Source: a virus
Virus record (IMG/VR): IMGVR_UViG_3300013138_001783
Coordinates: 1 to 31,351 of that record
DNA: 31,351 nucleotides
Direction: 5' to 3' (one strand)
Part shown: in pieces, positions 18,501 to 24,362 of the stretch
How the letters are laid out: each line of letters starts with the position of its first letter
Numbering within the stretch: position 1 is the stretch's first letter
The notes under the pieces: model-generated
Seen by the model: the letters and a program-made list of their open reading frames with translations, nothing else
Databases searched by the model: none
What the model was told of the DNA's origin: nothing
Position numbers and translations under genes: made by a program

Positions 18501-19807
18501 CCAATGACGACCTCTCCCAGAGAATGGAAGCCCCGGCCAGCCTGGACGTTTGTGCCGCCAGCTACATTCAGCCCGGAAAAGTCCGCCTTGCGCAGCGCGC
18601 CGGCGTTGGCGGCATTGGACAGCGGGATACTGGCGATCTGAGGCACAGCAAAGCCCGCGATCTCGTTGTACATCGAAGTATCCACCATAGAAGCGCCAGA
18701 ACCAAACGGCATGGCGGCTGGAATAAACGTCAGCCCAGCCAGAACGCGCTTGGCTGGCGCGTCGCCGCGCCCTTCAGCGTCTGCGCGCTGCTGCCAGGGG
18801 AAATACATTTGCATATTGACGTATGGATTGAAGCCTGGGCCGGCCTGCCACACACCGCCGGACTTTTGAAGGTCGAGATTGAACGCGCCGGGCGACAGGA
18901 CTTGCCCATTCCGCCCGATCAGCAGAGCTTCTTCCCGTTTTTCGCCTACGGCAGCCTGACCGTGCTTGTACTCCTTGGCGCCGACAACCCAGCGCCCATC
19001 CACCAGCTTGACCCCAACGGAGTTATACGATGTTCGCTCCACATAGTTGATGCCATCCTGCGAATCGATCACGGTTTCGCGGACATCGAACGGACCGTGG
19101 ATCAGGCGGGGTAGGGAGGCGCTCGGCTTAAGCGCATAGCCGAAGTATTCAAAACCCAATCTACCCTGCGCAAGACTTTGCTGGATCAGGCCAAAATACG
19201 AGGCGCGCTGGTTGATATCGCGCGGCAGCATCACAGGCACCGACGAACTGACCGCTCGTTCAAGCGATTGGCCGGCATAATAGGGCGTTCCAACCATACC
19301 GCCCACAATCGGAGCGCCGTCGCTCTCACTGTCGTACCTGTGCGAGGCAATTCTTTCAGTACCTTCGCTCAGGATGGAAGTGATCGGTCTGTATTCTGTC
19401 CCGCTTAATGAAGTAACCAGTGCGCGCGCCAATAAGGCTGTGGGGGCAGTTGTTTTAAAACCAGTGACCTTCTCAGCAGTCAAGGTCGGTTCAACCTGAC
19501 CGGTGATCGAGGCTTTATGCGCGCCGCCATGATAGAAAACGTCAATCGCATTGCCGACTCGGCCAAGCTGCTCGCCCATGCGCATGTCAATGACTTCATT
19601 GAAGCCAGTCCGGGTGTTCTTTATTGCCAGGCGCGTGAAATCAACTAACCCGCTGTGCTGGCTGAACTGAACGCTGTATTCACTCCCAACCGCGTTTGGG
19701 CCCAGACCCGACTCGCTGCCGAGTTCCAGCATCAAATCTTCGATAAATGTCCTGGTCTGCGCTTCAGTTGGGTTGAACCCTGTCCGAAATATGGGCCTGG
19801 CTGGCAT
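9590..19807 (-). CDS. Giant tape measure protein with RNAP-like and nuclease-like N-terminal regions
   Basis: A 3,405-residue protein, the largest in the window, in the position of the tape measure between chaperones and tail tip. Residues ~190-1550 resemble a divergent two-barrel RNA polymerase; ~1670-1770 carry a PD-(D/E)XK nuclease pattern; 1906-1943 are a Pro/Gly linker; ~2270-2295 and ~2373-2410 are hydrophobic segments of the kind that insert in membranes during DNA ejection; from ~2960 the chain is Gln-rich and helical, with five 18-residue repeats at 3195-3284; a last hydrophobic patch lies near 3345-3385. Length in such proteins sets tail length, although part of the N-terminus may be cargo rather than ruler. 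The ATG has a GGAGAGG ribosome site; the start overlaps the preceding ORF by 44 bases. Tape measure role is strong; the enzymatic domains are inferences. Confidence 0.9.
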   Translation of the reverse strand: MPARPIFRTGFNPTEAQTRTFIEDLMLELGSESGLGPNAVGSEYSVQFSQHSGLVDFTRLAIKNTRTGFNEVIDMRMGEQLGRVGNAIDVFYHGGAHKASITGQVEPTLTAEKVTGFKTTAPTALLARALVTSLSGTEYRPITSILSEGTERIASHRYDSESDGAPIVGGMVGTPYYAGQSLERAVSSSVPVMLPRDINQRASYFGLIQQSLAQGRLGFEYFGYALKPSASLPRLIHGPFDVRETVIDSQDGINYVERTSYNSVGVKLVDGRWVVGAKEYKHGQAAVGEKREEALLIGRNGQVLSPGAFNLDLQKSGGVWQAGPGFNPYVNMQMYFPWQQRADAEGRGDAPAKRVLAGLTFIPAAMPFGSGASMVDTSMYNEIAGFAVPQIASIPLSNAANAGALRKADFSGLNVAGGTNVQAGRGFHSLGEVVIGGEAQPIGMARAARNMTLSGATLNIAPFYIPGVEGGKFIAYQAEGAISARNIAQQLSKSLGINVTTAGREVPELQIEYLSQVGGSPKDVGFKAGFTPIMGGQMTVDLGGDLVRVHQTSSEVKSLPMAFMSNFGMQSSAMQAQMAARLSGQVGQDLSSFILSRYQNGQMTDLNEITREYSRLKTGSESELNWLNFSEALLGTFAGDKNKLETLQKFGVAYVDTPQWIYGNTVSQSEMMEFQSSQRAMLANTLSEGRTVRAGAQTFRSLDSLDAAYNALFRFTPVQTAKNQTAYKFDYFVNQGLLTALGTQIAPEMTGWGMLNYRQIASLSQQYPELAQRMGLTVGSPSVTGASSPAKQAWARVKMWETYDMEARARTGFVTPDPSDALRISSEDAARVYAAYRDGVETDFASMPEIEDANRRERLERSAKLVSPLNELNDADRMTRANAALASVFGARYDPNKMLLYSGMKAFLPGVNTMLGIDTYDPATGESNAKVSLSWLSAFERSTLAEASEIPPSQAIGEVANFRKMMSNMLEGKGIAKDVFGFDAPGMTFQRYTELGGLNYGEIYLPQREMQRALGEAVGSNRQAQRLMKSLTGGYSINDLYAASQMNKEQLEGYLLQTYYPQYGQPQVAGRMAKRLDQWATGLMSAQHKLADAFLPGMMFRQPDVSREFGVMASMAITSHQMAARGYSPEIIRALESGWMDAGVSSVFSTIGVGDLDRDPLQHFFALDRSGKPILTADNQRQYAAYKAAQIALGHAMGGTTDTFGALRQVFGNETDAYHIMRSTVAGYLEAMGGDTDHRGDAGALGKGTNGQHLPLEGYLNALKSHTSSKGNMGLVYQAQRLLEASSAALGFTQQAYEQNIFDPLQTFYQKAIDLSLDEKIALVNATNTARVFKKGGEYRFGFSLKGIDDDSMDWADPMRAGNERSGAVALRTVATAFANEGTIRDETLAYMFAPSAQAGASNLQVFGKLRELQSSDPNQWGKVTRASVLMGDVQLPGMAKGVVSEASPYYTALMAQGINRTLTGDPEKYAEYINGQNEISLPWRGGLRTLSQIYNDPYIYLTNMMFGYQTQRGTSNRAMDLVHGIARMRETLGVRSDGSSEPLTETALRAMPSAMQSLAASMKLQLGDEVFNRIATSPTPDLEEKLVQYAVRKSEIAFTSAMDKNLAGAPVVWAGDLAAYIGGNKYNAKEKIVGGMLGMRNASGPEGAGHDFLRDIYPFEGPTGAQGVAFEAGWKQNLPGAPNARFQHASQKLSLKFDYQGGDTEHRGNLRAKPDWLSWDPDTGTLGLIEHKMVQGKDQAYYGQVQAAINAVGMTTMANGTPEQQTSLREWIAFNNRDAQGNVALAPDEDIFNAIQGGNIQTYLVRAATGNNPASNAFAYEAPEQGDWREIQRTQIAPAIQEIAQVPKNRPMLRAWAAPLLNAAQMRGVDVSPWRSYLGEAQPVGGDALSRRAATPPRGNARVHVNVPQPQPQSGGAGAPPIIPPIPPVPPTRSEGGGNGGFSFEQMKQFFESMTVHATIQGGARGNPDKARVEAEAALRLVNALSEGTGQAGFQTLQTRIGAAVAPVLGIDTLGSDQIPMGNIGLAVASAYAANPAMTEKALRPLFGEIRKYGTAYRKVAGVAKSRDQLRNLGINTEDPSMAAGVDAILGNEVNGDIGPIGEMLQNVYGVSSFLGAAGIHTAAPKETTPLPGNAVQVGAANLEKFSEAMRSLNKELEKGIRNTESVADLERQKNVTKEQNDIIDVGARMSTALGESRQPATVEQAAAVRQRLGVKLGELAAREARGELSPEEQMFGVNLRGLGEEYETATFNEAKAGAIRRYQKSEAGIGGMARRALGGFGLMYIGSMLGAIQDTAGYGYQQTLNLRGQANAGIGSVLGAGQVAITPDELIARRIAVYGGGGAAAEKRLMAGALQSAPGLVGALEMGKAGATGFALSMWLSSIASGGLASGLAAAAPYVAVGAAAYSGVSQAVGAAANPEQTAVGIATRIRQGQYDTARSRTMGALFGEPIALGTQTERDFLNKPSLVNMTKAAWARIGQTLDFSTGTIPFYLSKSVREETAAQVDFEKSADAGRLYTDLASGGELPKRLAGYAQALSQQMGAPVETMGQLLGLEARYGFNLSKTKGGAFDIASGQMAQGVPLVETARRMAAATGMGIAGQTAAFGDLFSNLVGKSPAWIEQMQSGAERWAGLGPLAEMSSRSTPESVYAYYGRLNERAYGIVKGWYSYQEQATALGLPFGELPDIPEAMGRKQYVDWTKTIQKKQDWLQTAGGGAFASQLSSRIGLGMAGAGEIGRRYGLDASAEISAYSNAADLYTAYSGNPTMPYNLSVSLGDMSRRYGAPALNAVTQGMLAPLMAYGMTPGAMGGAMQGLMGAYGGMNAPRIEMFSQFLNPMLSAGLAPNTAAQVMASLSSKFSGLSNQQVGLAYQIASGDLGARSWASWNQPDVLKSLNMSDASSRFYDRSMNPILQTNGTAYKALMSAWGVSANIPIGLSAGLSSAFDAGGLRQAQIWTQTQQNNNQWAAYGLQQQNLNLDLSYIAATRPLDAQLRGLSYANQIRNFDYQGARLNRSNDYSIAQENLTQQRMTLSNAYSEMQEGMSWTRMQQNQAYSANIENINYQKMALSFGQADQMSAIQQQSKSLSQQKQTWSLGFNQDTALLQRSWTREDYQYQDQMRNLNFQWQEEDLNEAIRYSHGRQRKQLIKQKDRMELSQGIEDTQIEKGRDRQSELWKRQDEQYEKEKQFLEKSIELENKSFDLQESNRKKLQQLDLEAFELSKAHRIESDALDEQQFELSKTQRMELYKLDQDQFELSQKQREDSFAVEQEQLQKSLEAYQEQYKIEGELIDLRNKNQDAQLAIQQKQLALQGENIKLQQDYEKLVRDTTNAFSDLAAKQESLARFAPAAYLIKNLADALATAQGSASFVYALIDLIHTAMASAGSTTTSGGIGDPPPADWELNLG
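9956..10225 (-). repeat. Five 18-residue tandem repeats coding for a straight coiled coil
   Basis: Residues 3195-3284 of the tape measure consist of five consecutive 18-residue units, each opening with a hydrophobic residue plus an acidic or polar pair; the middle three share LDxxxFELSxxxR. Eighteen residues equal five alpha-helical turns, so the hydrophobic face returns exactly. The unit is repeated at protein level but the DNA has diverged, so duplication was not recent. Confidence 0.8.
14498..14800 (-). other. PD-(D/E)XK nuclease-like domain inside the tape measure
   Basis: Residues about 1670-1770. The core reads P1715-D1716, a beta hairpin with a D-P-D-T-G turn, then I1730-E1731-H1732-K1733, giving PD-x14-ExK. 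It is followed by Y1742-Y1743-x-Q1745-V-Q1747, the helix motif typical of RecB/YqaJ/Cas4-type nucleases, and preceded by a possible helix-1 glutamate in GVAFEAGW. Such nucleases cut DNA with one or two metal ions. All four expected elements are present with sensible spacing, so an active enzyme is possible. Confidence 0.6.
15158..19240 (-). other. RNA polymerase-like region inside the tape measure (hypothesis)
   Basis: Residues about 190-1550. Motifs seen in order and their presumed counterparts in Rpb2/beta and beta': LPRDINQ (194-200; SPRNTYQ-like), MPFGSGASMVDTSMYNEI (366-383; GYNxEDS strand region), KADFSGLNVAGG (407-418; KLDxxGL), IPGVEGGKFIA around K472 (IPxxGDKF, first catalytic Lys), VPELQI (506-511; VPDLIINP), FRQPDVSR (1100-1107; LNRAPTLHR) and GDLDRD (D1155, D1157, D1159; the Mg-binding DxDxD). 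A helix with an RG pair at 1513-1514 (MMFGYQTQRGTS) could be the bridge helix. The second catalytic Lys is not seen: E479 lies near its place. These matches are by eye; the order and spacing are the main argument. Confidence 0.45.
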
Positions 19808-20111
19808 TGCCTCTCCGATTCGCTTCGTTGATTAGCTCAAATCGCTTGCGCTCCTGATCGCAGGCCTCGTACTCCATAAGCCAGATATGAGGCTGATCCA
19901 GCAAGCCGCCAGCGACGAGCGGCAGGCCGGTTGACTTACATTGGTCGTAAAGCCTGAGCGCGTCCGGTTTCTCCGGCGCGCGCTCAGGTTTCAAACCCAT
20001 TGCGATCTCATTCAATGCGCCAAGATATTCGCGGATTTGCTCTCGAAGGCGCCCTAAGCGGATAAAAACGAACTGTTCGCCGGAAAGGCCGCTCACTTGA
20101 CCTCCCGGCAT
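19764..20111 (-). CDS. Tail assembly chaperone, second ORF (T-like)
   Basis: A 115-residue, mostly helical protein in the place of the downstream tail assembly chaperone ORF. It begins 2 bases after the stop of the 137-aa ORF and in the -1 frame relative to it; the frame is open back through that junction, which includes a run of five G. It could therefore be made as a C-terminal extension by -1 frameshifting, as in the lambda G/GT system, or initiated separately using the G-rich run as ribosome site. Chaperones of this kind hold the tape measure soluble while tail tube polymerises around it. The end overlaps the tape measure start by 44 bases. Family identity is inferred from position. Confidence 0.65.
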   Translation of the reverse strand: MPGGQVSGLSGEQFVFIRLGRLREQIREYLGALNEIAMGLKPERAPEKPDALRLYDQCKSTGLPLVAGGLLDQPHIWLMEYEACDQERKRFELINEANRRGNASQAHISDRVQPN

Positions 20112-20113
20112 GG

Positions 20114-20527
20114 CTATTCCCCCTGCGGCATCCAGTCGGGATTCAGTTCGAGAACATGGTCGTGGATTTCAATCGCCACAATCGCCGGGAGTTTGCCCCA
20201 GGAGGCGTTGAATTCCACATCCGACATACCGCGCCAGAACATCGCTTTCCCGTTTTCATCTTCGATGTTCGACTCGATGACCGTCAGCATGGCCTGGATG
20301 CGCATCAGCTCAGGAAAGGAAAAGTGCTGGATGAAGGACACCGATTCGTTGCCCAGCTCATTTTCCTCAATGCGCCGGATAAGCGTAGAGTAAATCTTGG
20401 CGCGCCGTTCGTGATCGCGCTGGGTAGCCTGGCGAATGCGAACCAGCGTGCCTTCTGTGCTGTATTGCCGGTCGGTTCGTTCGAGAAGAAATTCCTGTTC
20501 AACGGGGGCGGTTAGTTTGAGAGCCAT
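20114..20527 (-). CDS. Tail assembly chaperone, first ORF (G-like)
   Basis: A 137-residue protein between the tail tube and tape measure genes. It begins with a short beta segment (MALKLTAPVEQEFLLERTD) followed by charged helices (RIRQATQRDHERRAKIYSTLIRRIEENELG), the usual make-up of G-type or XkdN-like tail assembly chaperones. It would bind the tape measure and recruit tail tube subunits. The start has GGAAGGA about 8 bases upstream. The last codons read CAG GGG GAA TAG and directly precede the next ORF in the -1 frame. Confidence 0.7.
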   Translation of the reverse strand: MALKLTAPVEQEFLLERTDRQYSTEGTLVRIRQATQRDHERRAKIYSTLIRRIEENELGNESVSFIQHFSFPELMRIQAMLTVIESNIEDENGKAMFWRGMSDVEFNASWGKLPAIVAIEIHDHVLELNPDWMPQGE

Positions 20528-20549
20528 GAGATTATCCTTCCTGATAGAA

Positions 20550-20572
20550 GGGGAGGGGGGACGCCCCTCCCC
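20550..20572 (-). promoter_or_regulatory. Strong GC-rich hairpin downstream of the tail tube gene
   Basis: A perfect 9-bp inverted repeat, GGGGAGGGG / CCCCTCCCC, separated by a 5-base loop. On the minus-strand transcript it lies 12 bases after the tail tube stop and about 20 before the chaperone start. It is followed by only a weak U-rich tail (UUCUAUC), so it is probably a partial terminator or an mRNA 3'-end stabiliser, which would give more tail tube than chaperone product. Confidence 0.6.
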
Positions 20573-20583
20573 AGGCTGATAGG

Positions 20584-21672
20584 TTATGGCAGGGCGTACG
20601 CGCCGGAATGGGTATTGTGGATGCCGATGGTGACGTAGTTCCCGGACGATGGGGCGAGCGCCGTACCGTTGAGGCGCAGCATCAGGCTCTGGCCCGAACC
20701 CAGGCGCACGCCGCCAACCTGCTGAAGCAGGACGTTCGGGGCGTCCACCCGGATCGCATAAGGGATATTCAGCGGAGTTGTCCCGATCAAGCCAACAGAC
20801 TGCCCCAGGATTGACACCGCGCCAGTGAATGGGGTAGCCGTCCAGGCGGTACCGCCGGCGGAACCAGTGACAATCTGTTGGTACAGGTCCGGGTCATTCC
20901 ATTTGACAAGAATATCGAATGAGACCGAACGCCCAACAATTGTGACCGCCTCCAACTGAGGCGAGCCATACACCTTCTCCATGCGGATATCCAACGGGCT
21001 GTTGACCAGAGCGACCGACGCGCCAACCACCGGCAGGCTTGTACCGGCGAATTTCACATACCCGCCAGCAACGGTAGAGATGGGAGCGGAGTCCCAATCC
21101 TCGTAGTTGGCGTTGTTCCAGGTGTTGGTCAGGTTCTTACCGGTCGAAAAGCCGCAGCCAACCGCATCGACGCGCGCCGAGATCGGGCCGTCATTCGGGA
21201 AAGTGAGGGTCAGACCGACGATTTTACAGTCGGTATAGGTCTCCGTGACCACCTTGGCGGATTCGTCATGCGGGATGACCTTCTTGAAACCCATGTAAGG
21301 GACAAAGCTTGCCGTGGAAGCAAACGCGAAATCATGCCGGATCAGACCAGCTACAGCTAAATCCGTGATCAGACTCTTGCCGGCATTGGTCACGATATCA
21401 TCCGAACCCAACGTGGCAAGCAACAAGGCGCCAATGGTGTCTTTGAGGCGTGGGAAGATCGTTGCCCCACCGCCCGCCATGTAACCAGCTTTATAGGGAA
21501 AAGTCGGGGTCGGAATACCGCCGATCTCAGGGGTTGCCAGGCGCACATCGTCCAGGATCGCCAGGTCAATATCGGCTGAGCGATGCTTGTACCATACCGT
21601 CGGCGCTGACCCCTTGCCGCCCGCAGCGTTCAGGCCCCAACCAAAAATGCCAGAAGTAGCCGTAATAGCCAT
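20584..21672 (-). CDS. Major tail tube protein
   Basis: A 362-residue beta-rich protein with no cysteine-rich or membrane segments, low charge and many Gly, Ala, Thr and Val residues. Position directly after the head-tail joining genes and before the chaperones and tape measure is that of the major tail protein in siphophages. Residues about 20-60 and 145-175 carry strand patterns of a tube barrel (ADIDLAILDDVRLATPEIGG; DCKIVGLTLTFPNDG), and the large size suggests an added domain, possibly the C-terminal ~120 residues, decorating the tail surface. GAAGGA lies about 11 bases before the ATG, with an 18-bp palindrome just upstream. Confident from context; sequence family not named. Confidence 0.82.
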   Translation of the reverse strand: MAITATSGIFGWGLNAAGGKGSAPTVWYKHRSADIDLAILDDVRLATPEIGGIPTPTFPYKAGYMAGGGATIFPRLKDTIGALLLATLGSDDIVTNAGKSLITDLAVAGLIRHDFAFASTASFVPYMGFKKVIPHDESAKVVTETYTDCKIVGLTLTFPNDGPISARVDAVGCGFSTGKNLTNTWNNANYEDWDSAPISTVAGGYVKFAGTSLPVVGASVALVNSPLDIRMEKVYGSPQLEAVTIVGRSVSFDILVKWNDPDLYQQIVTGSAGGTAWTATPFTGAVSILGQSVGLIGTTPLNIPYAIRVDAPNVLLQQVGGVRLGSGQSLMLRLNGTALAPSSGNYVTIGIHNTHSGAYALP

Positions 21673-21692
21673 TTCACACTGTATCCTTCCGT

Positions 21693-21710
21693 GGCGAAAC
21701 TAGTTTCGCC
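21693..21710. promoter_or_regulatory. 18-bp perfect palindrome before the tail tube gene
   Basis: GGCGAAACTAGTTTCGCC is a perfect palindrome. Its right end overlaps the first base of the TAG stop (minus-strand sense) of the preceding gene, and it ends about 20 bases ahead of the tail tube start. As RNA it would form a 7-bp stem with a CUAG loop and no U-tract, so it is not a typical terminator. It could be a protein-binding operator, an RNA processing site or a 5' stabilising hairpin. Confidence 0.7.
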
Positions 21711-22261
21711 TAAGCCTGTTCGACTTGCGTCAAACAGGACCAATAAATCTTGCCTCGCCAGATATACGACTTGGGAGGACCGCCGGATTCGGAGAACGAG
21801 TTGCCGTAGCAGAACAGCTTGATGGCCTTCTCGCTGACGCCATCGGAGAGATCGCTAACGTAGATATGCGTGAGCGCGTGTTCAATACGCCCAAGCGCTG
21901 CGTAGGCATAGCCTGCGGCGATATCCTGAGCGTATTGTTGGTTGATAAAGTAACATCCAAGTTGAATGACCCCGCGCCGCCACCACAGCCTCAGCCCGCC
22001 GATCTCGCCCAGGGGGAAACGGAAACCGATGTTATCCATCTCGTTCAGCGAGATGGCCCCATCCTTGTAGGTTGGATCATCCGGATCTCCGCCAATCACA
22101 GCGGCATAGATATGCTTGATGATCGGTTCGTCCCGGTACCGGCCCCATTGGATGACGTTGGCCCTGGTTGGATCGGTCTCCTGGATGTCCGTGATACACA
22201 CTTTGGTCAGATCAGCGACCATCCTTTGACAAATCAGCGGGACGATCTGCGTCTGCGTCAT
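21710..22261 (-). CDS. Putative tail terminator / tail completion protein
   Basis: A 183-residue protein between the head-tail connector and tail tube genes. Its size and place fit a tail terminator or head-closure protein that caps the tube and docks it on the head. It has an alpha-beta pattern, with helices near residues 1-20 (QIVPLICQRMVADL) and 100-140 and beta segments between (GFRFPLGEIGGLRLWWRRGVIQLGCYF). It starts with an ATGA overlap to the connector gene, so the two are probably translated together. I cannot name the family; head-closure is the main alternative. Confidence 0.6.
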   Translation of the reverse strand: MTQTQIVPLICQRMVADLTKVCITDIQETDPTRANVIQWGRYRDEPIIKHIYAAVIGGDPDDPTYKDGAISLNEMDNIGFRFPLGEIGGLRLWWRRGVIQLGCYFINQQYAQDIAAGYAYAALGRIEHALTHIYVSDLSDGVSEKAIKLFCYGNSFSESGGPPKSYIWRGKIYWSCLTQVEQA

Positions 22262-22914
22262 TGCTGGCCTCTCATCTTGGCCGGGTGGCGGTTCATCTCC
22301 GTCTCAAACCATTTCTGGTAGTAATCCGCCATATCCTTGATAGGGTTATCCTCTGGCGTACCGCTATCGGTGCGCGTGTTATACGGGCGAATCGTGGCAA
22401 CCTGCGTCGCCAGCGAGAGCAGACAATACGCGGTTGCAAAAAGCACAATCCCGGTATGGGCGATCAGCGGCGCGGAGATCGGGCTGTCATCGGCGGTTGG
22501 TTTTGTCCAGAGCGCAGAGTAGTAGATCGTCCCACCGTCTGTGGACAGCGCGCGAGAGAAGGTGATATGCTGGTCCGGATATTCGAGATACCCCATATCC
22601 ACCGTCACATCGGCCCATGGCTGTCTTGGGATCATGCGGGCCATTGGGATAAACTCTTTAGACTTCGCGTCATAAACCGACTCGATCCGGTACAGATCAG
22701 TGGGTAGATCAAACTCCACCCGCTCTCCATCGCCAGTTAGCGTGGCGACCTTAGATTGCGACACCCAGGGCAGGATCGCATCCAGGCCTGCGCAAATCGC
22801 TTCAAGGAGCAAATCGGCGCCCACACGAGCGCCGCCCACGGGAATAAGATCGCTGGCTTCAGGTTCGCCAATCAGCCTGAGCGCCCTGCGCTTGAGTTCC
22901 ACTAAGGTCGCCAC
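22258..22914 (-). CDS. Head-tail connector / adaptor protein
   Basis: A 218-residue protein with an N-terminal helical part (LVELKRRALRLIGE..., then LLLEAICAGLDAILPWV) followed by a beta insert (VEFDLPTDLYRIESVYD) and C-terminal helices, the layout of gp6/gp4-type adaptors that form a ring under the portal. Directly downstream of the capsid gene and overlapping the next gene by ATGA. The start is a GTG without a strong Shine-Dalgarno, so its translation may depend on the preceding gene. Good fit by context and fold pattern. Confidence 0.7.
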   Translation of the reverse strand: MATLVELKRRALRLIGEPEASDLIPVGGARVGADLLLEAICAGLDAILPWVSQSKVATLTGDGERVEFDLPTDLYRIESVYDAKSKEFIPMARMIPRQPWADVTVDMGYLEYPDQHITFSRALSTDGGTIYYSALWTKPTADDSPISAPLIAHTGIVLFATAYCLLSLATQVATIRPYNTRTDSGTPEDNPIKDMADYYQKWFETEMNRHPAKMRGQQ

Positions 22915-22929
22915 GCTAGCACTCGCTCA

Positions 22930-24345
22930 TCAGGGGGCGATTACGCCGCCAGCTTTCGGCAGAGCGACGCTCACAAAATGCAGCTCGAAGTAATTCGGCT
23001 CCCAGACGTTATGGCCCAAGACCATATCGTAGGTGAAGCGCCACACCGAGTTGAAATCGTCAATCGCGACCGGTTCGTAGAAGCTCAGAGGTTGCGCCAC
23101 TGCGCCCTTGATACCGCCGCGCGAGCCGAGGATCAGGCACATACCAATATGACGAGCTTTGGTGACATAGGCGTAGAACGTGCCGGCGGTAGCGCCGGTT
23201 ACCGAAACGCCCGTCATCGGTACATGATAATTAGCCATCACGGGACGATCAAAGCTCAGGCGGTTATTGGTATCGTCAACAGCCACAACCCGGCGCTGGA
23301 TGGCAGTGCCATCGCGCGGATCAACGCCTCCGGTCGCGCCATAGGCGTTTGTGCGCCTGGTATGGATGGTCACAATATCGCTAACCGCAAAGTCGCCTGA
23401 ACTGATGTCTTCCAGTTGGATGTAGTGCGTCGCGTTCTTCTGGCCGACATACCAAACGCCATCTACCGGGGTTGTTTCGGGGTCGGGCGCGCCGTCACCG
23501 GCGTTGATGCGGTCAACCACCCCGTATTGTTTGGTAATCGCGCCGCAGTTGTACAGCACAGCCAGGTTCATGCCGAATTTGTCATTCGGGGCTTCGATGA
23601 AACGAACGCCGGAATACTCGCCAACCTCGTAGTTCAGCGCCTGACCCGCATACAAGCGCGCGTCGCGGAACATGGCCGCCTCATTGCCGGTCGCAGAAGG
23701 CAACGCTTTACGGATCGCGTAGGTCACGCCAGGAGGGACGATGGCAACTTTGGCAGCCGCTACATCGCCGGGGATCACCGGAGAGCCATAGTTGCCCATC
23801 CGGTAATTCCAATCCGGGACGATATCCAACGAGAACACGTGCGCAGCCCCATCCAACGTGGCAAAGTTGGTCGCGTCGCCGCCGTAAGTCCAGCGCGCGC
23901 TGGGCGAGGACAGGTAGATATTGCGCGCCAGGATTTCATGCTTGCGCAGAACATCATTGCCCAGGAGGGAGCGCAGCAAAGGACGCCAGTCCTTCCCGCC
24001 GCTTTTCTGCCATTGGGTAAACACGCTCTCGTACTTGTGAAGTTGTACTTTGCCACCGTAGCGCTTCACTGTGTACGTTCTCTGCCGGCTGTCCACGCCG
24101 GTCGCGTCGATGTACTGCGCGGTCAACGGGATTTCATCCGCGTTGGTGTCGCCTTCCATCAGCTCCGTGACGATGGTACCCATAACCCCCATAGTCTGAG
24201 GGTCGTTAGTCCAGTCAACCAGCGGCGTGTATACGGCGTTGTTGCGAAACTGCAACGCCACTTCGGGGTAGCGATAATCCCACCGGTCCTGGTCAATCAC
24301 GGCGATGGGATTGATATCGTAGTATTGCTCAAAGATGCTAGGCAT
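22930..24345 (-). CDS. Major capsid protein (HK97 fold, N4 gp56-like)
   Basis: A 471-residue protein downstream of the scaffold and decoration genes. The segment around residues 90-150 (YTVKRYGGKVQLHKYESVF ... LRSLLGNDVLRKHEILARNIYL) has the pattern of N4 gp56-type capsid proteins: a strand followed by a long spine helix. Residues about 300-370 contain an extra beta-rich stretch (HYIQLEDISSGDFAVSDIV, NNRLSFDRPVM) that looks like an inserted surface domain. The ATG has an AAAGGAG ribosome site, as expected for an abundant product. It would assemble around the scaffold into the procapsid. MCP identity is strong; the gp56 assignment is by eye. Confidence 0.87.
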   Translation of the reverse strand: MPSIFEQYYDINPIAVIDQDRWDYRYPEVALQFRNNAVYTPLVDWTNDPQTMGVMGTIVTELMEGDTNADEIPLTAQYIDATGVDSRQRTYTVKRYGGKVQLHKYESVFTQWQKSGGKDWRPLLRSLLGNDVLRKHEILARNIYLSSPSARWTYGGDATNFATLDGAAHVFSLDIVPDWNYRMGNYGSPVIPGDVAAAKVAIVPPGVTYAIRKALPSATGNEAAMFRDARLYAGQALNYEVGEYSGVRFIEAPNDKFGMNLAVLYNCGAITKQYGVVDRINAGDGAPDPETTPVDGVWYVGQKNATHYIQLEDISSGDFAVSDIVTIHTRRTNAYGATGGVDPRDGTAIQRRVVAVDDTNNRLSFDRPVMANYHVPMTGVSVTGATAGTFYAYVTKARHIGMCLILGSRGGIKGAVAQPLSFYEPVAIDDFNSVWRFTYDMVLGHNVWEPNYFELHFVSVALPKAGGVIAP

Positions 24346-24362
24346 AGCTCAGGTCTCCTTTC

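Noticed and set aside
18077-19114. Long plus-strand open frame (345 aa) opposite the tape measure N-terminus
   Set aside because: Same reasons; the minus frame carries ordered motifs and continues for 3,405 codons.
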